Shown here piece after piece: positions 22,032-29,341 of a stretch of 32,691 bases of DNA. The notes beneath the pieces were generated by a model that was given only the letters and a program-made list of their open reading frames with translations, did no database searches and was not told the origin of the DNA. Origin of the DNA: a virus. Location of the stretch: the IMG/VR virus record IMGVR_UViG_3300034020_000947, positions 1 through 32,691 of that record; one strand, written 5' to 3'. The first letter of the stretch is position 1. Each line of letters begins with the position of its first letter. Made by a program: the position numbers and the translations under genes.

Positions 22032-24128
22032 TTAGATGACGCGGCGCTGATCGCGCGACTCCAGCTGCTTGACGACGCCCTTGAGACCCGTCTTGTGGAG
22101 CGAGTCCAGGCTGACCGGAGAGCCGACCGGGTAGGCGCGAGCGAACTGCCGAGCGTCGACGTAGATGCCAAAGCCAATCACGTCTACGCCGTACAGCTTC
22201 CAGGCTCCCTCGCCCAGGCGGTGCATGTCGGCAACGTCTCCGCAGCCGTCGGTGACCATGATCACAACCTTGCGCTTGTGCGGCATCTCGGACAGCTGTT
22301 CGACAACCGTCTTGCATGCCTCATAGTCAGGGGTGCCCAGGTCAGGCAGTCGCTTCAACACCTGGAAGTGGTGGGCGACCGACTCGCAGCGGTCAGCGAA
22401 CCGCTTGGCGACCACCAAGGTGCAGTCGCTGCTGCCTTGAGCCGAGTGCCACTCGCCGCGCATGTCGTAACCGCCCGTGTAGACCGGATACCTTGCGTTC
22501 TGGAACCCGACAACCTCGACGTCAGCGCGAGCGCCTTCGCAAGCCTGGGCAATAGTCCAGGCAAGGTCGACTGCAGAGTCGATGGTGCTGCCCTGCATTG
22601 AGCCGGACAGGTCGATGACAACCGACACGGCGGTGTCGATGCCCTCGGCAAGCCAGCGGCGCTTGAAGACCTGTTCGCTGCCAGCCAGCATGCGCGGTGC
22701 GCGCTTGCCGTCGAAGCGACCACCCATCGCGCCGCTGTCCCAGCCGCAGCGCTCCGGAGCCTTGAGGACCCGGTACAGCTGAGCCTTGAGAGCAGGCATC
22801 GCGTGGCGGTTGAGCTTCTTGAGGTGCGACTTGCGGGTCTTGTCAGTCAAGTCCTGCAGCTTGCTCCACTTGCGCATCTCGCTGCGGTTGGCAACCGGGA
22901 CAGACCGGAGCGTGACCGCATCGCGGGTGCGTTCGCGAATCGACTTGAAGACATCGTCGACCTCGGGCTCGGGCTTGATGACCTTGCCCTCATCGAAGTG
23001 GTCCGGATGATCCAGAGCTTGGAACGGCTCGCCAACACTGTCACCGCCTTCGTCGTCGTCCGAGTCGGACTCCGGCAGGGCGCTGAGAATGCTGTCGTCA
23101 GCCTCTGGTGCCGCCTCGGCAGCGCCAGCCATCTGCTCCGCAAGTTCGTCGCGCTCCTTGGTGTCAGCCTCGGCTGCGGCTTGCTCCTCGGGAGACAGCT
23201 GTTCATCGCTGTCATCGAATCCGTCGCCGTAGTTGTCGGCGTCGAAAAGGTCGCGATCAGGCGGCGACCAGTGACCGCTGGGACCGTCTCTGTCGGACAG
23301 CTGTTCCTCCTCCTGCTGGTCAGGCAGGGCACCCTCAGCGGGGTCGCCGTCCTGATCGCCCTCGCCACCCGGCATCGAGATGCCTTCGCCATCCTGGGGC
23401 TCACCCAGGGGAGGGGGAGCGGCTGGGCGGTTGAGGGCGTCCGGGTTGATGCGCAGCCAGCCGTCCAGGAACTGCTGAGCCAGACTGAGCGAGACGGCAG
23501 AGCCAGAGCGGTCGAGCGGGGCAGACTTGATGCCATCCGCAACGGCTGCGTAGAGCGACTGGTACGGCTCCGGGATGCGAGACAACAGCTGTTTCGCGAA
23601 CCCGTTGCCATCGCCCAGGGCGGCGCGTGAGACCAGAGCCAGGGCGAAGGGGGCGCTGTTGATTGACGCCGGGTTGAAGTCGCCGCCAGCAACGATCTTG
23701 CTGGTGAACTTCGACATCAGGCGTTTGAACATCGACCGCGCACCGCGAGCCTTGCCGCTGGCAATGACCGCATGCTCGATGCGCCCGTCCTCGATCCCGT
23801 TGTACAGGTAGTGGACAAGCGCAGCTTTGCCGCTGGTGACCTTCGCCTCGGTGTAGGCGACGTGCCCGATCTCATGCAGCGTGTAAGCGCTGATCAGGTC
23901 CGCCTCGCGGCGGCTGACCAGGGCGTTGTCGGGCATCTCTGGGTAGTTGATGCGGAAAGCGCCAACCCAGTCGCCAGCGCCAGCCTCCCAGGCGGCGTAG
24001 GCAGTCTCGCCGTGGAAGGTTGCGGAGCCAGCGCCGGACTTGAACCGGAAGCCCAGGTTGCCCAGTTGCTTCTGGGCGTGGACAAGCGCTGCAGCTTTGA
24101 CGCGAGCGCCAATGATTTGATTTGCCAT
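22032..24128 (-). CDS. cobT-like: CobT-like VWA protein with metallopeptidase-like motif
   Basis: A 698-residue protein. The N-terminal part has LHEIGHVAYTE (HExxH at 85-89) and NGIEDGRIEHA (110-120), the paired motif of CobT/VWA metalloproteins. A long acidic, low-complexity middle follows (EEEQLSDRD, DDSDEQLSPEEQAAAEAD, ESDSDDDEGG). The C-terminal VWA domain has the MIDAS residues DLSGS, GTPDYEA and VTDGCGD. Such proteins pair with MoxR/CobS-type AAA+ ATPases to insert metals or remodel targets. The AAA+ partner is encoded 13 bases upstream. A real cobaltochelatase role is unlikely in a phage with no cobalamin genes. The acidic linker contains four of the ACAGCTGT palindromes. Confidence 0.85.
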   Translation of the reverse strand: MANQIIGARVKAAALVHAQKQLGNLGFRFKSGAGSATFHGETAYAAWEAGAGDWVGAFRINYPEMPDNALVSRREADLISAYTLHEIGHVAYTEAKVTSGKAALVHYLYNGIEDGRIEHAVIASGKARGARSMFKRLMSKFTSKIVAGGDFNPASINSAPFALALVSRAALGDGNGFAKQLLSRIPEPYQSLYAAVADGIKSAPLDRSGSAVSLSLAQQFLDGWLRINPDALNRPAAPPPLGEPQDGEGISMPGGEGDQDGDPAEGALPDQQEEEQLSDRDGPSGHWSPPDRDLFDADNYGDGFDDSDEQLSPEEQAAAEADTKERDELAEQMAGAAEAAPEADDSILSALPESDSDDDEGGDSVGEPFQALDHPDHFDEGKVIKPEPEVDDVFKSIRERTRDAVTLRSVPVANRSEMRKWSKLQDLTDKTRKSHLKKLNRHAMPALKAQLYRVLKAPERCGWDSGAMGGRFDGKRAPRMLAGSEQVFKRRWLAEGIDTAVSVVIDLSGSMQGSTIDSAVDLAWTIAQACEGARADVEVVGFQNARYPVYTGGYDMRGEWHSAQGSSDCTLVVAKRFADRCESVAHHFQVLKRLPDLGTPDYEACKTVVEQLSEMPHKRKVVIMVTDGCGDVADMHRLGEGAWKLYGVDVIGFGIYVDARQFARAYPVGSPVSLDSLHKTGLKGVVKQLESRDQRRVI

Positions 24129-24141
24129 GTTGACCTCCAGG

Positions 24142-25374
24142 TTAAGCAGCCAGTGACATTTCGCCGTCGCTGGTCATGTTCGACCAGCCGGGGTCGGCAG
24201 CAGGGGCGTTGCTGTACTTCTGCGGGTTGAGAGCCCGTTCGATGGCAACGTCCGAGACGTTCGCCTTCCAGAGTTGCTGCAGGACCTCTGCAGACTCGGG
24301 AGAGGCGCGGTTGACCATCGTCTCCTCGAACGCCTTGCGGTACTCCTGACCGTCGGTCAGCCCCTCGGCGAGGTAGAACGCCTCGCGCAGGGTCGGAATG
24401 TGATCAAGCTGAGCCTGATCGCCAGCCTGACGGCAGACGGTGAGGAAGCTGACGATCACCTCCGCAAGCTCGACGGTGCAGCCAGAGCGCGCGGCAATCA
24501 CCTTCGACTCAAGCTCGGGCTTCAGGTAGCTGAAGACCAGGGTCTTGGCGAAGCGGTTGACGAACGCAACGTTCTGCTCGCGAATGCCGACGTACATGCC
24601 AGAGAAGTCGCCGCGACCGTTCGAGTTGTCGGCAGCGAAGAAGCAGACGCCGGGAGCCTTGCGGATCACCTGCCCGGTCTCGGGCACCGTGACAGCACCG
24701 TCCGGCTCTAGGGGAGCGTGGAGGGCTGAGAGGTACTCGGGGCGGGCGAAGCTGACCTCATCGAGCAGGATCACCGCACCAGGGCGCTGCATGCCGCGAA
24801 GCACGACGCCTTCCTGGTAGACGGTGGAGCCGTTCTTGACGCGCTCGCCGCCGATGAACTCATAGCGCTCAGCGCCGGAGTCGAAGCTGATCCGGATGAA
24901 GGCGCGACCGAGACCCGCGCAGAGGTTCTTGACGAACTCGGTCTTGCCAGTGCCAGCAGGACCAGCCAGCCAGACGTTGCGACCGCGCTTGATCGCGACT
25001 GCAGCGGAGTGCAGGGCGTCGATGTCGAACTTGTAGAGCGGGTCCAGGGTCGGAGCAGCCGGGTCATTCCAGACCTCGATCTCGGTCGAGGCAAGCTTGC
25101 CCCGGACTCCGAAAATCTGACCCAGGGTTGCGACCCGGACCGGCTTGATCTCGGGCAGCTGTTCAACAGCTGGCGCGGGAGCAGCAGCCTGGACCGCCCA
25201 GGAGCCAGCGATCAGCCCCAGGGACTGGACCGCGCTGGTGACCGACTCGGCGGAACACGACGCCAGGGCGTCGAGGTAATCCTCCTTGGAGTTGCGAGCC
25301 ATGTCTCGCCCCTTGCCGGTGACCCGGCGCAGGACTTCGTTGAGTTGCGGCTTCGAGAGATGCTGAATTTCCAT
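24142..25374 (-). CDS. cobS-like: MoxR/CobS-type AAA+ ATPase
   Basis: A 410-residue AAA+ protein from ATG 25374, five bases after GGAGG. Walker A GPAGTGKT is at 138-145, Walker B VILLDEVSFA at about 201-210 and sensor-1 FFAADNSNGRGD at 245-256. Inserts like YLSALHAPLEPDGAV are typical of the MoxR/CobS clade. An N-terminal helical domain (LNEVLRRVTGKGRDMARNS) may recruit substrate. It almost certainly acts with the VWA/CobT-like product of the next gene. The phage target is unknown. The operon leader and repressor operator upstream suggest it is off in the lysogen. Confidence 0.87.
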   Translation of the reverse strand: MEIQHLSKPQLNEVLRRVTGKGRDMARNSKEDYLDALASCSAESVTSAVQSLGLIAGSWAVQAAAPAPAVEQLPEIKPVRVATLGQIFGVRGKLASTEIEVWNDPAAPTLDPLYKFDIDALHSAAVAIKRGRNVWLAGPAGTGKTEFVKNLCAGLGRAFIRISFDSGAERYEFIGGERVKNGSTVYQEGVVLRGMQRPGAVILLDEVSFARPEYLSALHAPLEPDGAVTVPETGQVIRKAPGVCFFAADNSNGRGDFSGMYVGIREQNVAFVNRFAKTLVFSYLKPELESKVIAARSGCTVELAEVIVSFLTVCRQAGDQAQLDHIPTLREAFYLAEGLTDGQEYRKAFEETMVNRASPESAEVLQQLWKANVSDVAIERALNPQKYSNAPAADPGWSNMTSDGEMSLAA

Positions 25375-25386
25375 GATGACCTCCAA

Positions 25387-25539
25387 TCAAAGGGCTAGAC
25401 CAAGAACCAGCAGCGCGTAGATCAGCGCTGCGGCGAGAACGAACTGGACAGCCGTAAACAGCTGTTCAGCAATGAAACGCAGCAAACGGTATTGTTCGCG
25501 GCGACGCAAAATGCGGGTGATCGACTGGGCGGCGTTCAT
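25387..25539 (-). CDS. Small membrane protein
   Basis: A 50-residue protein from ATG 25539 behind GGAGG. It has a basic amphipathic head (SITRILRRREQYRLLRF) and one hydrophobic helix at the C-terminus (FVLAAALIYALLVLGLAL). The start overlaps the previous stop (ATGA). AACAGCTGTT (25457) lies in the gene. A membrane anchor or accessory of the AAA+/VWA pair is possible, but nothing in the sequence shows it. Confidence 0.6.
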   Translation of the reverse strand: MNAAQSITRILRRREQYRLLRFIAEQLFTAVQFVLAAALIYALLVLGLAL

Positions 25540-25736
25540 CGCGCCTCCAGTGCCGCCTGCAGGTCGGCGTAGGCAGAGGACAGCGTCACGCTGTAGCCCA
25601 GGTTGGCAATAGTCGCCAGCGCCTGGGGCGTGAAGGTCTTGGTGCCAGCAAGCTGGGCGAGCAGCTTGGCGGTTTCGTTGACGGGGTAGACGGTCGGGCG
25701 ACCGTAGACCTCGCGAATGTGGACGACGCATTCCAT
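25536..25736 (-). CDS. Small hypothetical protein
   Basis: A 66-residue protein (MECVVHIREVYGRPTVYPV, then a helical AKLLAQLAGTKTFTPQALAT). ATG 25736 lies two bases from the preceding stop, and its stop overlaps the next start. It resembles small proteins that accompany DUF6876 genes in phages, but the function is not known. Confidence 0.6.
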   Translation of the reverse strand: MECVVHIREVYGRPTVYPVNETAKLLAQLAGTKTFTPQALATIANLGYSVTLSSAYADLQAALEAR

Positions 25737-25738
25737 GT

Positions 25739-26089
25739 TCAGTACTCCGATGCAAGCATGAGAACGCAGGGCTCGCCTGCGACGAAGAAGAAGCGGTAGT
25801 CACCGTCCGGGCAGTCGGTGAAGTCCACCAGACGCGGCTTGGTGTAAGAGCCGTTGCCGTCCGAGACCTCGATCACCGCGCTGTTGCGGCTGACCTTCAG
25901 TTCAATGGTCAGGAACCCCTCGCGGCGCACCAGGGCGTCCCACTCGGTCAGGACGATGTCCAGGAACCAGTAGGCACCCGCCTGCTCGGCGAAGTACTTG
26001 ACGCCGTCGGTGTAGACCGAGCGGGTGAAGGGGTGGCGGTAGTAGTTGTCGGTCCCGTAGAAGCCGGACAGGTCGATTGCAGTGGTCAT
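25739..26089 (-). CDS. DUF6876 family protein
   Basis: A 116-residue protein from ATG 26089, five bases after AAGGAG. The pattern FYGTDNYYRHPFTRSVYTDG then VKYFAEQAGAYWFLDIV matches DUF6876, a small family seen in phages and genomic islands with no established function. A GTG six bases earlier is an alternative start. It is preceded by the tiny membrane-protein gene whose stop lies in its ribosome site. Confidence 0.75.
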   Translation of the reverse strand: MTTAIDLSGFYGTDNYYRHPFTRSVYTDGVKYFAEQAGAYWFLDIVLTEWDALVRREGFLTIELKVSRNSAVIEVSDGNGSYTKPRLVDFTDCPDGDYRFFFVAGEPCVLMLASEY

Positions 26090-26091
26090 GT

Positions 26092-26190
26092 TCACTCCTT
26101 GACGTAAGAGGGGCAGAGGGCGGCGGCAGCGGCGCTGAACAGCACCAGAGCCGTGAAGACGGACATCAGAACCAGCAGGAAGGAAAGCAT
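26092..26190 (-). CDS. Tiny membrane peptide at the head of the AAA+/VWA operon
   Basis: A 32-residue frame from ATG 26190, with AAAGG seven bases upstream, to TGA 26094-26092. It reads as one hydrophobic helix (MLSFLLVLMSVFTALVLFSA) ending ALCPSYVKE. Its stop sits inside the AAGGAGTGAAC ribosome site of the DUF6876 gene, a classical coupling arrangement. This supports a real gene despite the length. It is the first open frame after the long leader. Confidence 0.5.
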   Translation of the reverse strand: MLSFLLVLMSVFTALVLFSAAAAALCPSYVKE

Positions 26191-26199
26191 TGAGAGCCT

Positions 26200-26488
26200 T
26201 TCATGCGCTGGGAACCGCCAACGCTCGGTAGGACAGGGCGTCCGCACTTACCCACCACGGTGGGCAAGGTCTGAAACCCTGTTGCAGCCGGGTCAGAAGA
26301 TCGGCTGGGACGGTGGGATTTCCGGCGGGCTGGTCTAGCGCTCTTTACGGTCGGGTTAGCTCACCGTCTCTGGCGTCTTGCCGGGACCAAACCGACTCTC
26401 GCCCACCAGGACATTGCTCGGTCGCCTGGAACCCAGTCCCCAGTCGCGTCGGTGGCGGGGACAACAGACACAAAGAACATCACCGACA
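26200..26488 (-). ncRNA. Candidate structured leader RNA of the AAA+/VWA/HD operon
   Basis: From the minus-strand promoter (start near 26488) to the first peptide lie about 290 bases with no plausible gene on either strand. Internal pairs (plus-strand coordinates, approximate) are: CCCACC/GGTGGG at 26251-26264; CAGCC/GGCTG at about 26285-26307; ACGGT/ACCGT at about 26347-26367; and TCCCC/GGGGA at about 26437-26461. The GC content and dense stems suggest an attenuator, riboswitch-like leader or a separate small RNA. No known family is recognised. Confidence 0.4.
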
Positions 26489-26493
26489 CCCGA

Positions 26494-26523
26494 ATCTTAT
26501 CGTTCGGTATTGCTGCATGTCAA
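26494..26523 (-). promoter_or_regulatory. Promoter of the AAA+/VWA/HD operon
   Basis: On the minus strand TTGACA (26523-26518), an 18-base spacer and TAAGAT (26499-26494). A perfect operator overlaps the -35 and a degenerate copy (26496-26511) covers the -10, so the repressor should control it tightly. Confidence 0.7.
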
Positions 26524-26537
26524 TACCAAACGGTATT
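26522..26537. promoter_or_regulatory. Third repressor operator, with a degenerate second copy
   Basis: Perfect AATACC-AAAC-GGTATT palindrome, identical in both half-sites to those at 14115 and 15018. A poorer copy with one intact half (GGTATT at 26506-26511) lies 26 bases to the left, centre to centre. It sits between the minus AAA+ operon and the plus late-side genes, far from the immunity region. Confidence 0.78.
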
Positions 26538-26596
26538 CAACAGATGTCGAACAGTTGTTTATTCGCAACATCAAGAGTGAAACAAGGAGTGAAACC

Positions 26597-26737
26597 ATGA
26601 AGAAAGCAGTGAAGGTCCCAGTGAAAGCCGTCAAGGGGTACGCAAAGGGCGGTCCCATTGGCAAGTTCAAGCCCTGCTCTGGCTGCAAGAACGCCGCCGC
26701 CTGCGCCAAGGCTGGCAAGTGCATGAAGGGCGGCTAA
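26597..26737 (+). CDS. Small basic cysteine-containing protein
   Basis: A 46-residue protein starting at ATG 26597 after AAGGAG. It has a basic head (MKKAVKVPVKAVKGYAKGG) and a cysteine motif (CSGCKNAAACAKAGKCMKGG) resembling small phage-encoded zinc or DNA-binding peptides. First gene of the plus-strand late-side block. Function unknown. Confidence 0.6.
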   Translation: MKKAVKVPVKAVKGYAKGGPIGKFKPCSGCKNAAACAKAGKCMKGG

Positions 26738-26740
26738 CCC

Positions 26741-26818
26741 GTGAAGGGCTGGCTGACGATCATCCGCGCTTCCATTGCAGCAGCCCTTGAGGCGCTGGCA
26801 GCGAAGATCAAGCCGTGA
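26741..26818 (+). CDS. Very short amphipathic peptide gene (tentative)
   Basis: A GTG frame of 25 codons (MKGWLTIIRASIAAALEALA then AKIKP) directly follows the previous stop and ends in GTGA shared with the next gene. The tight packing supports translation. Length and lack of a strong ribosome site keep confidence low. Confidence 0.35.
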   Translation: MKGWLTIIRASIAAALEALAAKIKP

Positions 26819-26991
26819 AGAAGTCGACCGTGAACGCCGCCGGGAACTACACCAAGCCCGAGATGCGCAAACAGCTGTTCAACAAGATCAAGGCGCAGGC
26901 TGTTCAGGGGACCGCCGCAGGGCAGTGGAGCGCCCGCAAGGCGCAACTGCTGGTAAAGCAGTACAAGGAAAAGGGCGGGGGCTACAAGTGA
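26815..26991 (+). CDS. Conserved small basic phage protein
   Basis: A 58-residue protein from GTG 26815. The pattern NYTKPEMRKQLFNKIKA then GQWSARKAQLLVKQYKEKGG ending GGGYK is a small conserved phage family found near DUF5872-like proteins. The stop and next GTG overlap (GTGA). AACAGCTGTT lies at 26870. Highly basic, so virion or DNA association is plausible. The role is not known. Confidence 0.7.
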   Translation: MKKSTVNAAGNYTKPEMRKQLFNKIKAQAVQGTAAGQWSARKAQLLVKQYKEKGGGYK

Positions 26992-27221
26992 AAGCGCCCC
27001 AGAAGAGCCTGAAGGACTGGACAGAGCAGAAGTGGCGCACCAAGTCCGGCAAGCCAAGCAGCCAGACGGGCGAGCGCTACCTGCCAGAGAAGGCGATCAA
27101 AGCATTGACGCCCGCCGAGTACGCCGCGACGACAAAGGCGAAGAGGGAAGGGAAAGCCAAGGGCAAGCAGTTCGTCGCCCAGCCCCAGAAGATCGCCGCC
27201 AAGACCGCGAGGTACAGATGA
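26988..27221 (+). CDS. DUF5872-like small basic protein
   Basis: A 77-residue protein from GTG 26988. It reads SLKDWTEQKWRTKSGKPSS, TGERYLPEKAIKALTPAEYA and GKQFVAQPQKIAAKTARYR, a recurring phage/virus small-protein pattern that I associate with DUF5872. Very lysine-rich. Probably nucleic-acid-binding or a virion component, but this is inference. Coupled to both neighbours by stop/start overlaps. Confidence 0.7.
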   Translation: MKAPQKSLKDWTEQKWRTKSGKPSSQTGERYLPEKAIKALTPAEYAATTKAKREGKAKGKQFVAQPQKIAAKTARYR

Positions 27222-27337
27222 TCGAGTTCACCATGTACGCATTCGGCATTGCGCACGTCCTGGTGTACGCCCTGGCATTCCTCAATGCAAACGCCCCAGC
27301 AGAGTCAGACGCCGCCTGGGCTGAGAACGGGCTTTGA
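27218..27337 (+). CDS. Small single-pass membrane protein
   Basis: A 39-residue protein from ATG 27218 overlapping the previous stop. A hydrophobic helix (FTMYAFGIAHVLVYALAFL) is followed by a short acidic tail (APAESDAAWAENGL). It lies just before the small terminase gene. Function unknown. Confidence 0.5.
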   Translation: MIEFTMYAFGIAHVLVYALAFLNANAPAESDAAWAENGL

Positions 27338-27339
27338 CC

Positions 27340-28017
27340 ATGAACGAAGAGCAAGAACACCAAGAGCGCGAAGCTGCCAGGAAGAAGGCGGCAGAGAAGA
27401 AGCGCCAGCAAAAGGACGCAGCAAGGGATCAGGCGCTGCAGGAAGTCGCCCTGGCTGAGAAAAACGCCCATGAGCAGCTACAGCTGGCACAACAGCAGGC
27501 AACAGCTGTGCAAAGCGTAGGGGGAGAGAACAGCACCCAAACAGCTGTCATGGGCAGACCAAGCGAATACACAGACGAAGAGGCAGATCGCATCTGCGCC
27601 TGGATCGCAGAGGGGAGATCACTGCGCAGCTACTGCAGACTGGAGCATCGAGGGCTCGACACTGTCTATCGGTGGTTACGGGAAAGGAAGGACTTCCGGG
27701 AGCGGTACGCGCGCGCACACGACGACCGCGCCGATTCCCTGGCTGATGAGATCGTCGACATCGCCGACGAAGCCGCCACTGGCAGCATGGAGGAAATCCA
27801 GGCAGCACGGCTGCGCGTGGACGCCCGCAAGTGGGTTGCCAGCAAGCTCAAGCCGACGAAGTGGGGCGATTACCAGGGCGACACCGCCAAGACGAACGTC
27901 ATCTTCAACATTGGCATCCGCTCTACCCACAGTCAGCCGCCCACAATCGACTGCAACCCCGCGCCAGTGCTAGGGAGTCGACCGGGCACTGAGTCCGGTC
28001 CTCTGCTCCCAGGCTGA
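27340..28017 (+). CDS. terS: Small terminase subunit-like protein (Sf6 type)
   Basis: A 225-residue protein from ATG 27340. The first 70 residues are a charged coiled coil (EREAARKKAAEKKRQQKDAA). From residue 71 (27550) comes the recognisable core GRPSEYTDEEADRICAWIAE, SLRSYCRLEHRGLDTVYRWL and YARAHDDRADSLADEIVDIA, which matches Sf6-type small terminases or related phage helix-turn-helix proteins. A C-terminal part contains DARKWVASKLKPTKWGDY. These subunits recognise the packaging site and recruit the large subunit. Unusually, it is separated from the large terminase by about 2.7 kb carrying the lysis genes. The core could start at ATG 27550, but no ribosome site is visible there. Confidence 0.75.
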   Translation: MNEEQEHQEREAARKKAAEKKRQQKDAARDQALQEVALAEKNAHEQLQLAQQQATAVQSVGGENSTQTAVMGRPSEYTDEEADRICAWIAEGRSLRSYCRLEHRGLDTVYRWLRERKDFRERYARAHDDRADSLADEIVDIADEAATGSMEEIQAARLRVDARKWVASKLKPTKWGDYQGDTAKTNVIFNIGIRSTHSQPPTIDCNPAPVLGSRPGTESGPLLPG

Positions 28018-28312
28018 ACAGCGGCAACAGCTGTCGGACAGGGCGTAAACGCGCGCGTTGTCGTGCGCGGAGTCGCGGGCACCCCCGCGCGGACCCGCGA
28101 GCGCGCGAGGCGGCGGGGTTGGGACCCACCACATACCCATCCCCACACGCACTGGGCGCCTTTTTGTAGCGAAGTTAGCCGGTTTATCGCCTGACGATAA
28201 CTTTGGCACCCCCATGCGGACCAAGACGCCCCCCTGGGGAGGGGTACATGTTCGTTTTTCGCAAAATTTTGTGCATATCCGCCTTAAAGCGCACAGAAAT
28301 TGGAGGAGTTGG
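28018..28312 (+). other. GC-rich intergenic region after the small terminase
   Basis: No gene fits in these 295 bases. They contain ACAGCTGT (28027), a long CG-alternating stretch with a CGCGC/GCGCG pair (about 28045-28065), a perfect TTATCG-CCTGA-CGATAA hairpin (28184-28200), a CCCC/GGGG-rich spot (about 28229-28246) and an AT-rich GCAAAATTTTGTGC block (about 28261-28274) before the next ribosome site. A packaging (pac/cos) site or late promoter would suit this location between terminase and lysis genes, but no sequence signature proves it. Confidence 0.35.
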
Positions 28313-28576
28313 ATGGTTGATCGTGAACTTGAGGGCTACTTGAGGCAGTTTGAGCCCCTGAAATACGTGGATGTGGGCTACAAAAGCCCGGAGGCTGAGG
28401 CGATTGCCCCCTTCCTGGTCACGATTTCCGGTCTTGTGAGCCTGTATGGCGCCGTTCACCGCTTTGAAGTTGATGTGGACCTGCGAAAGATGGGCTCCGG
28501 TAAGGATTTGCAGCTGCTTGCAGCCGTGTTGATCGAGTCGTTTGACCGCGCAGCCGAGCAAGCCAAGCTGCAATGA
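28313..28576 (+). CDS. Small hypothetical protein
   Basis: An 87-residue protein from ATG 28313 with a strong GGAGG. Soluble, mixed (LEGYLRQFEPLKYVDVGYKS, FLVTISGLVSLYGAVHRFEV). No motif is recognised. It stands alone between the GC-rich region and the lysis block. Confidence 0.6.
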   Translation: MVDRELEGYLRQFEPLKYVDVGYKSPEAEAIAPFLVTISGLVSLYGAVHRFEVDVDLRKMGSGKDLQLLAAVLIESFDRAAEQAKLQ

Positions 28577-28664
28577 GATGAATTTCACAAATAGAGAGGA
28601 GGGGCGGCACTAGAAGTCCCAATTGGGTGTGCTGTCTGTTGGTATTACCTTCAGGGAGGACACC

Positions 28665-29159
28665 GTGATAGACCCGTTTACCGCGATGGCGGCGGTATCA
28701 ACCGCCGTATCAATGATCAAGAAGGCGTCGGCGACCATCGACGACGTCAGAAGCCTGGGACCGCTGCTCGGCAAGTACTTTGATGCCAAGCACACCGCTA
28801 CCAAAGCGGTCAGGGAGGCGAAGAAGCAGGGCGGCTCGAACATGGGCAAAGCCATTGAGATCGAGCTTGCCCTCAAGCAGCAGGCTGACTTCGAGCGAGA
28901 CCTCAAGGAACTGTTTTATTACAGCGGTCACGCCGACACCTGGGAGGCTATCGCGGCGCGAGCCAAGGCGATGGACCAGGAGGACAGGGATGAACTGCGC
29001 CGCAGCGCAGAGGCTGAGCGACAGAGGAAGCGAAAGCTCTCCCAGCTGATCGACAACATCGTGCTTGCCGTCATCGCCTTTGTGGCGCTTGGCGGTGCGG
29101 CAGTTGCTGTGACCTACGGGATCGTTCACTGCGCGAGGATCAAGACATGCGGATTTTGA
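28665..29159 (+). CDS. Phage membrane protein upstream of the lysis genes
   Basis: A 164-residue protein with GTG start at 28665 behind GGGAGGA. It begins DPFTAMAAVSTAVSMIKKA, continues with a charged helical body (ELALKQQADFERDLKEL, ELRRSAEAERQRKRKL) and ends with one transmembrane helix (LIDNIVLAVIAFVALGGAAV, about residues 125-150). This layout recurs in phage genes just before lysis modules, without a firm function. It could be a lysis accessory or virion membrane protein. The next gene starts 13 bases before its end. Confidence 0.6.
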   Translation: MIDPFTAMAAVSTAVSMIKKASATIDDVRSLGPLLGKYFDAKHTATKAVREAKKQGGSNMGKAIEIELALKQQADFERDLKELFYYSGHADTWEAIAARAKAMDQEDRDELRRSAEAERQRKRKLSQLIDNIVLAVIAFVALGGAAVAVTYGIVHCARIKTCGF

Positions 29160-29341
29160 TCTTCGTCTTGCTGCTGGCTGGGTGTGACGCACCCGAGTAC
29201 TACCGCTACCCGTGCATGAACCCCAAGAACTGGGAGCGCGAGGACTGCAAGCGTCCCGTTTGCGCCATTACCCAGGAATGCCCCGACCAGCTTCTCAAAC
29301 CAGAGGACATGAAGGGTGAGCCGAAAGGGGAAGTGCGATGA
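29147..29341 (+). CDS. Small lipoprotein
   Basis: A 64-residue protein. MRILIFVLLLAGCDAP is a short lipoprotein signal peptide with lipobox LAGC, so mature Cys13 would be lipid-anchored. The rest is polar, with cysteines (YPCMNPKNWEREDCK, VCAITQECPDQL). Its place among lysis genes could suit an outer-membrane spanin, but it lacks a clear partner and proline-rich stretch. Overlaps both neighbours. Confidence 0.65.
   Translation: MRILIFVLLLAGCDAPEYYRYPCMNPKNWEREDCKRPVCAITQECPDQLLKPEDMKGEPKGEVR

Noticed and set aside
22803-23630. 275-residue plus-strand frame across the VWA gene
   Set aside because: Opposite to a gene with intact VWA and metal motifs. Composition is that of an antisense shadow.
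24142-25374. Genuine cobaltochelatase (cobalamin synthesis) function for the AAA+/VWA pair
   Set aside because: No CobN or other cobalamin genes are in the window. CobS/CobT similarity reflects the wider MoxR-VWA class.
10100-25500. Single GGTATT or AATACC half-sites inside genes (for example near 10175, 10250, 18676 and 25489)
   Set aside because: They lack the opposite half-site and do not sit on promoters, so they are not counted as operators.
26313-26737. Plus-strand frames of 95 and 119 residues across the leader region
   Set aside because: The upstream parts lack ribosome sites and protein-like composition. Only the last 46 residues from ATG 26597, with AAGGAG, look real.
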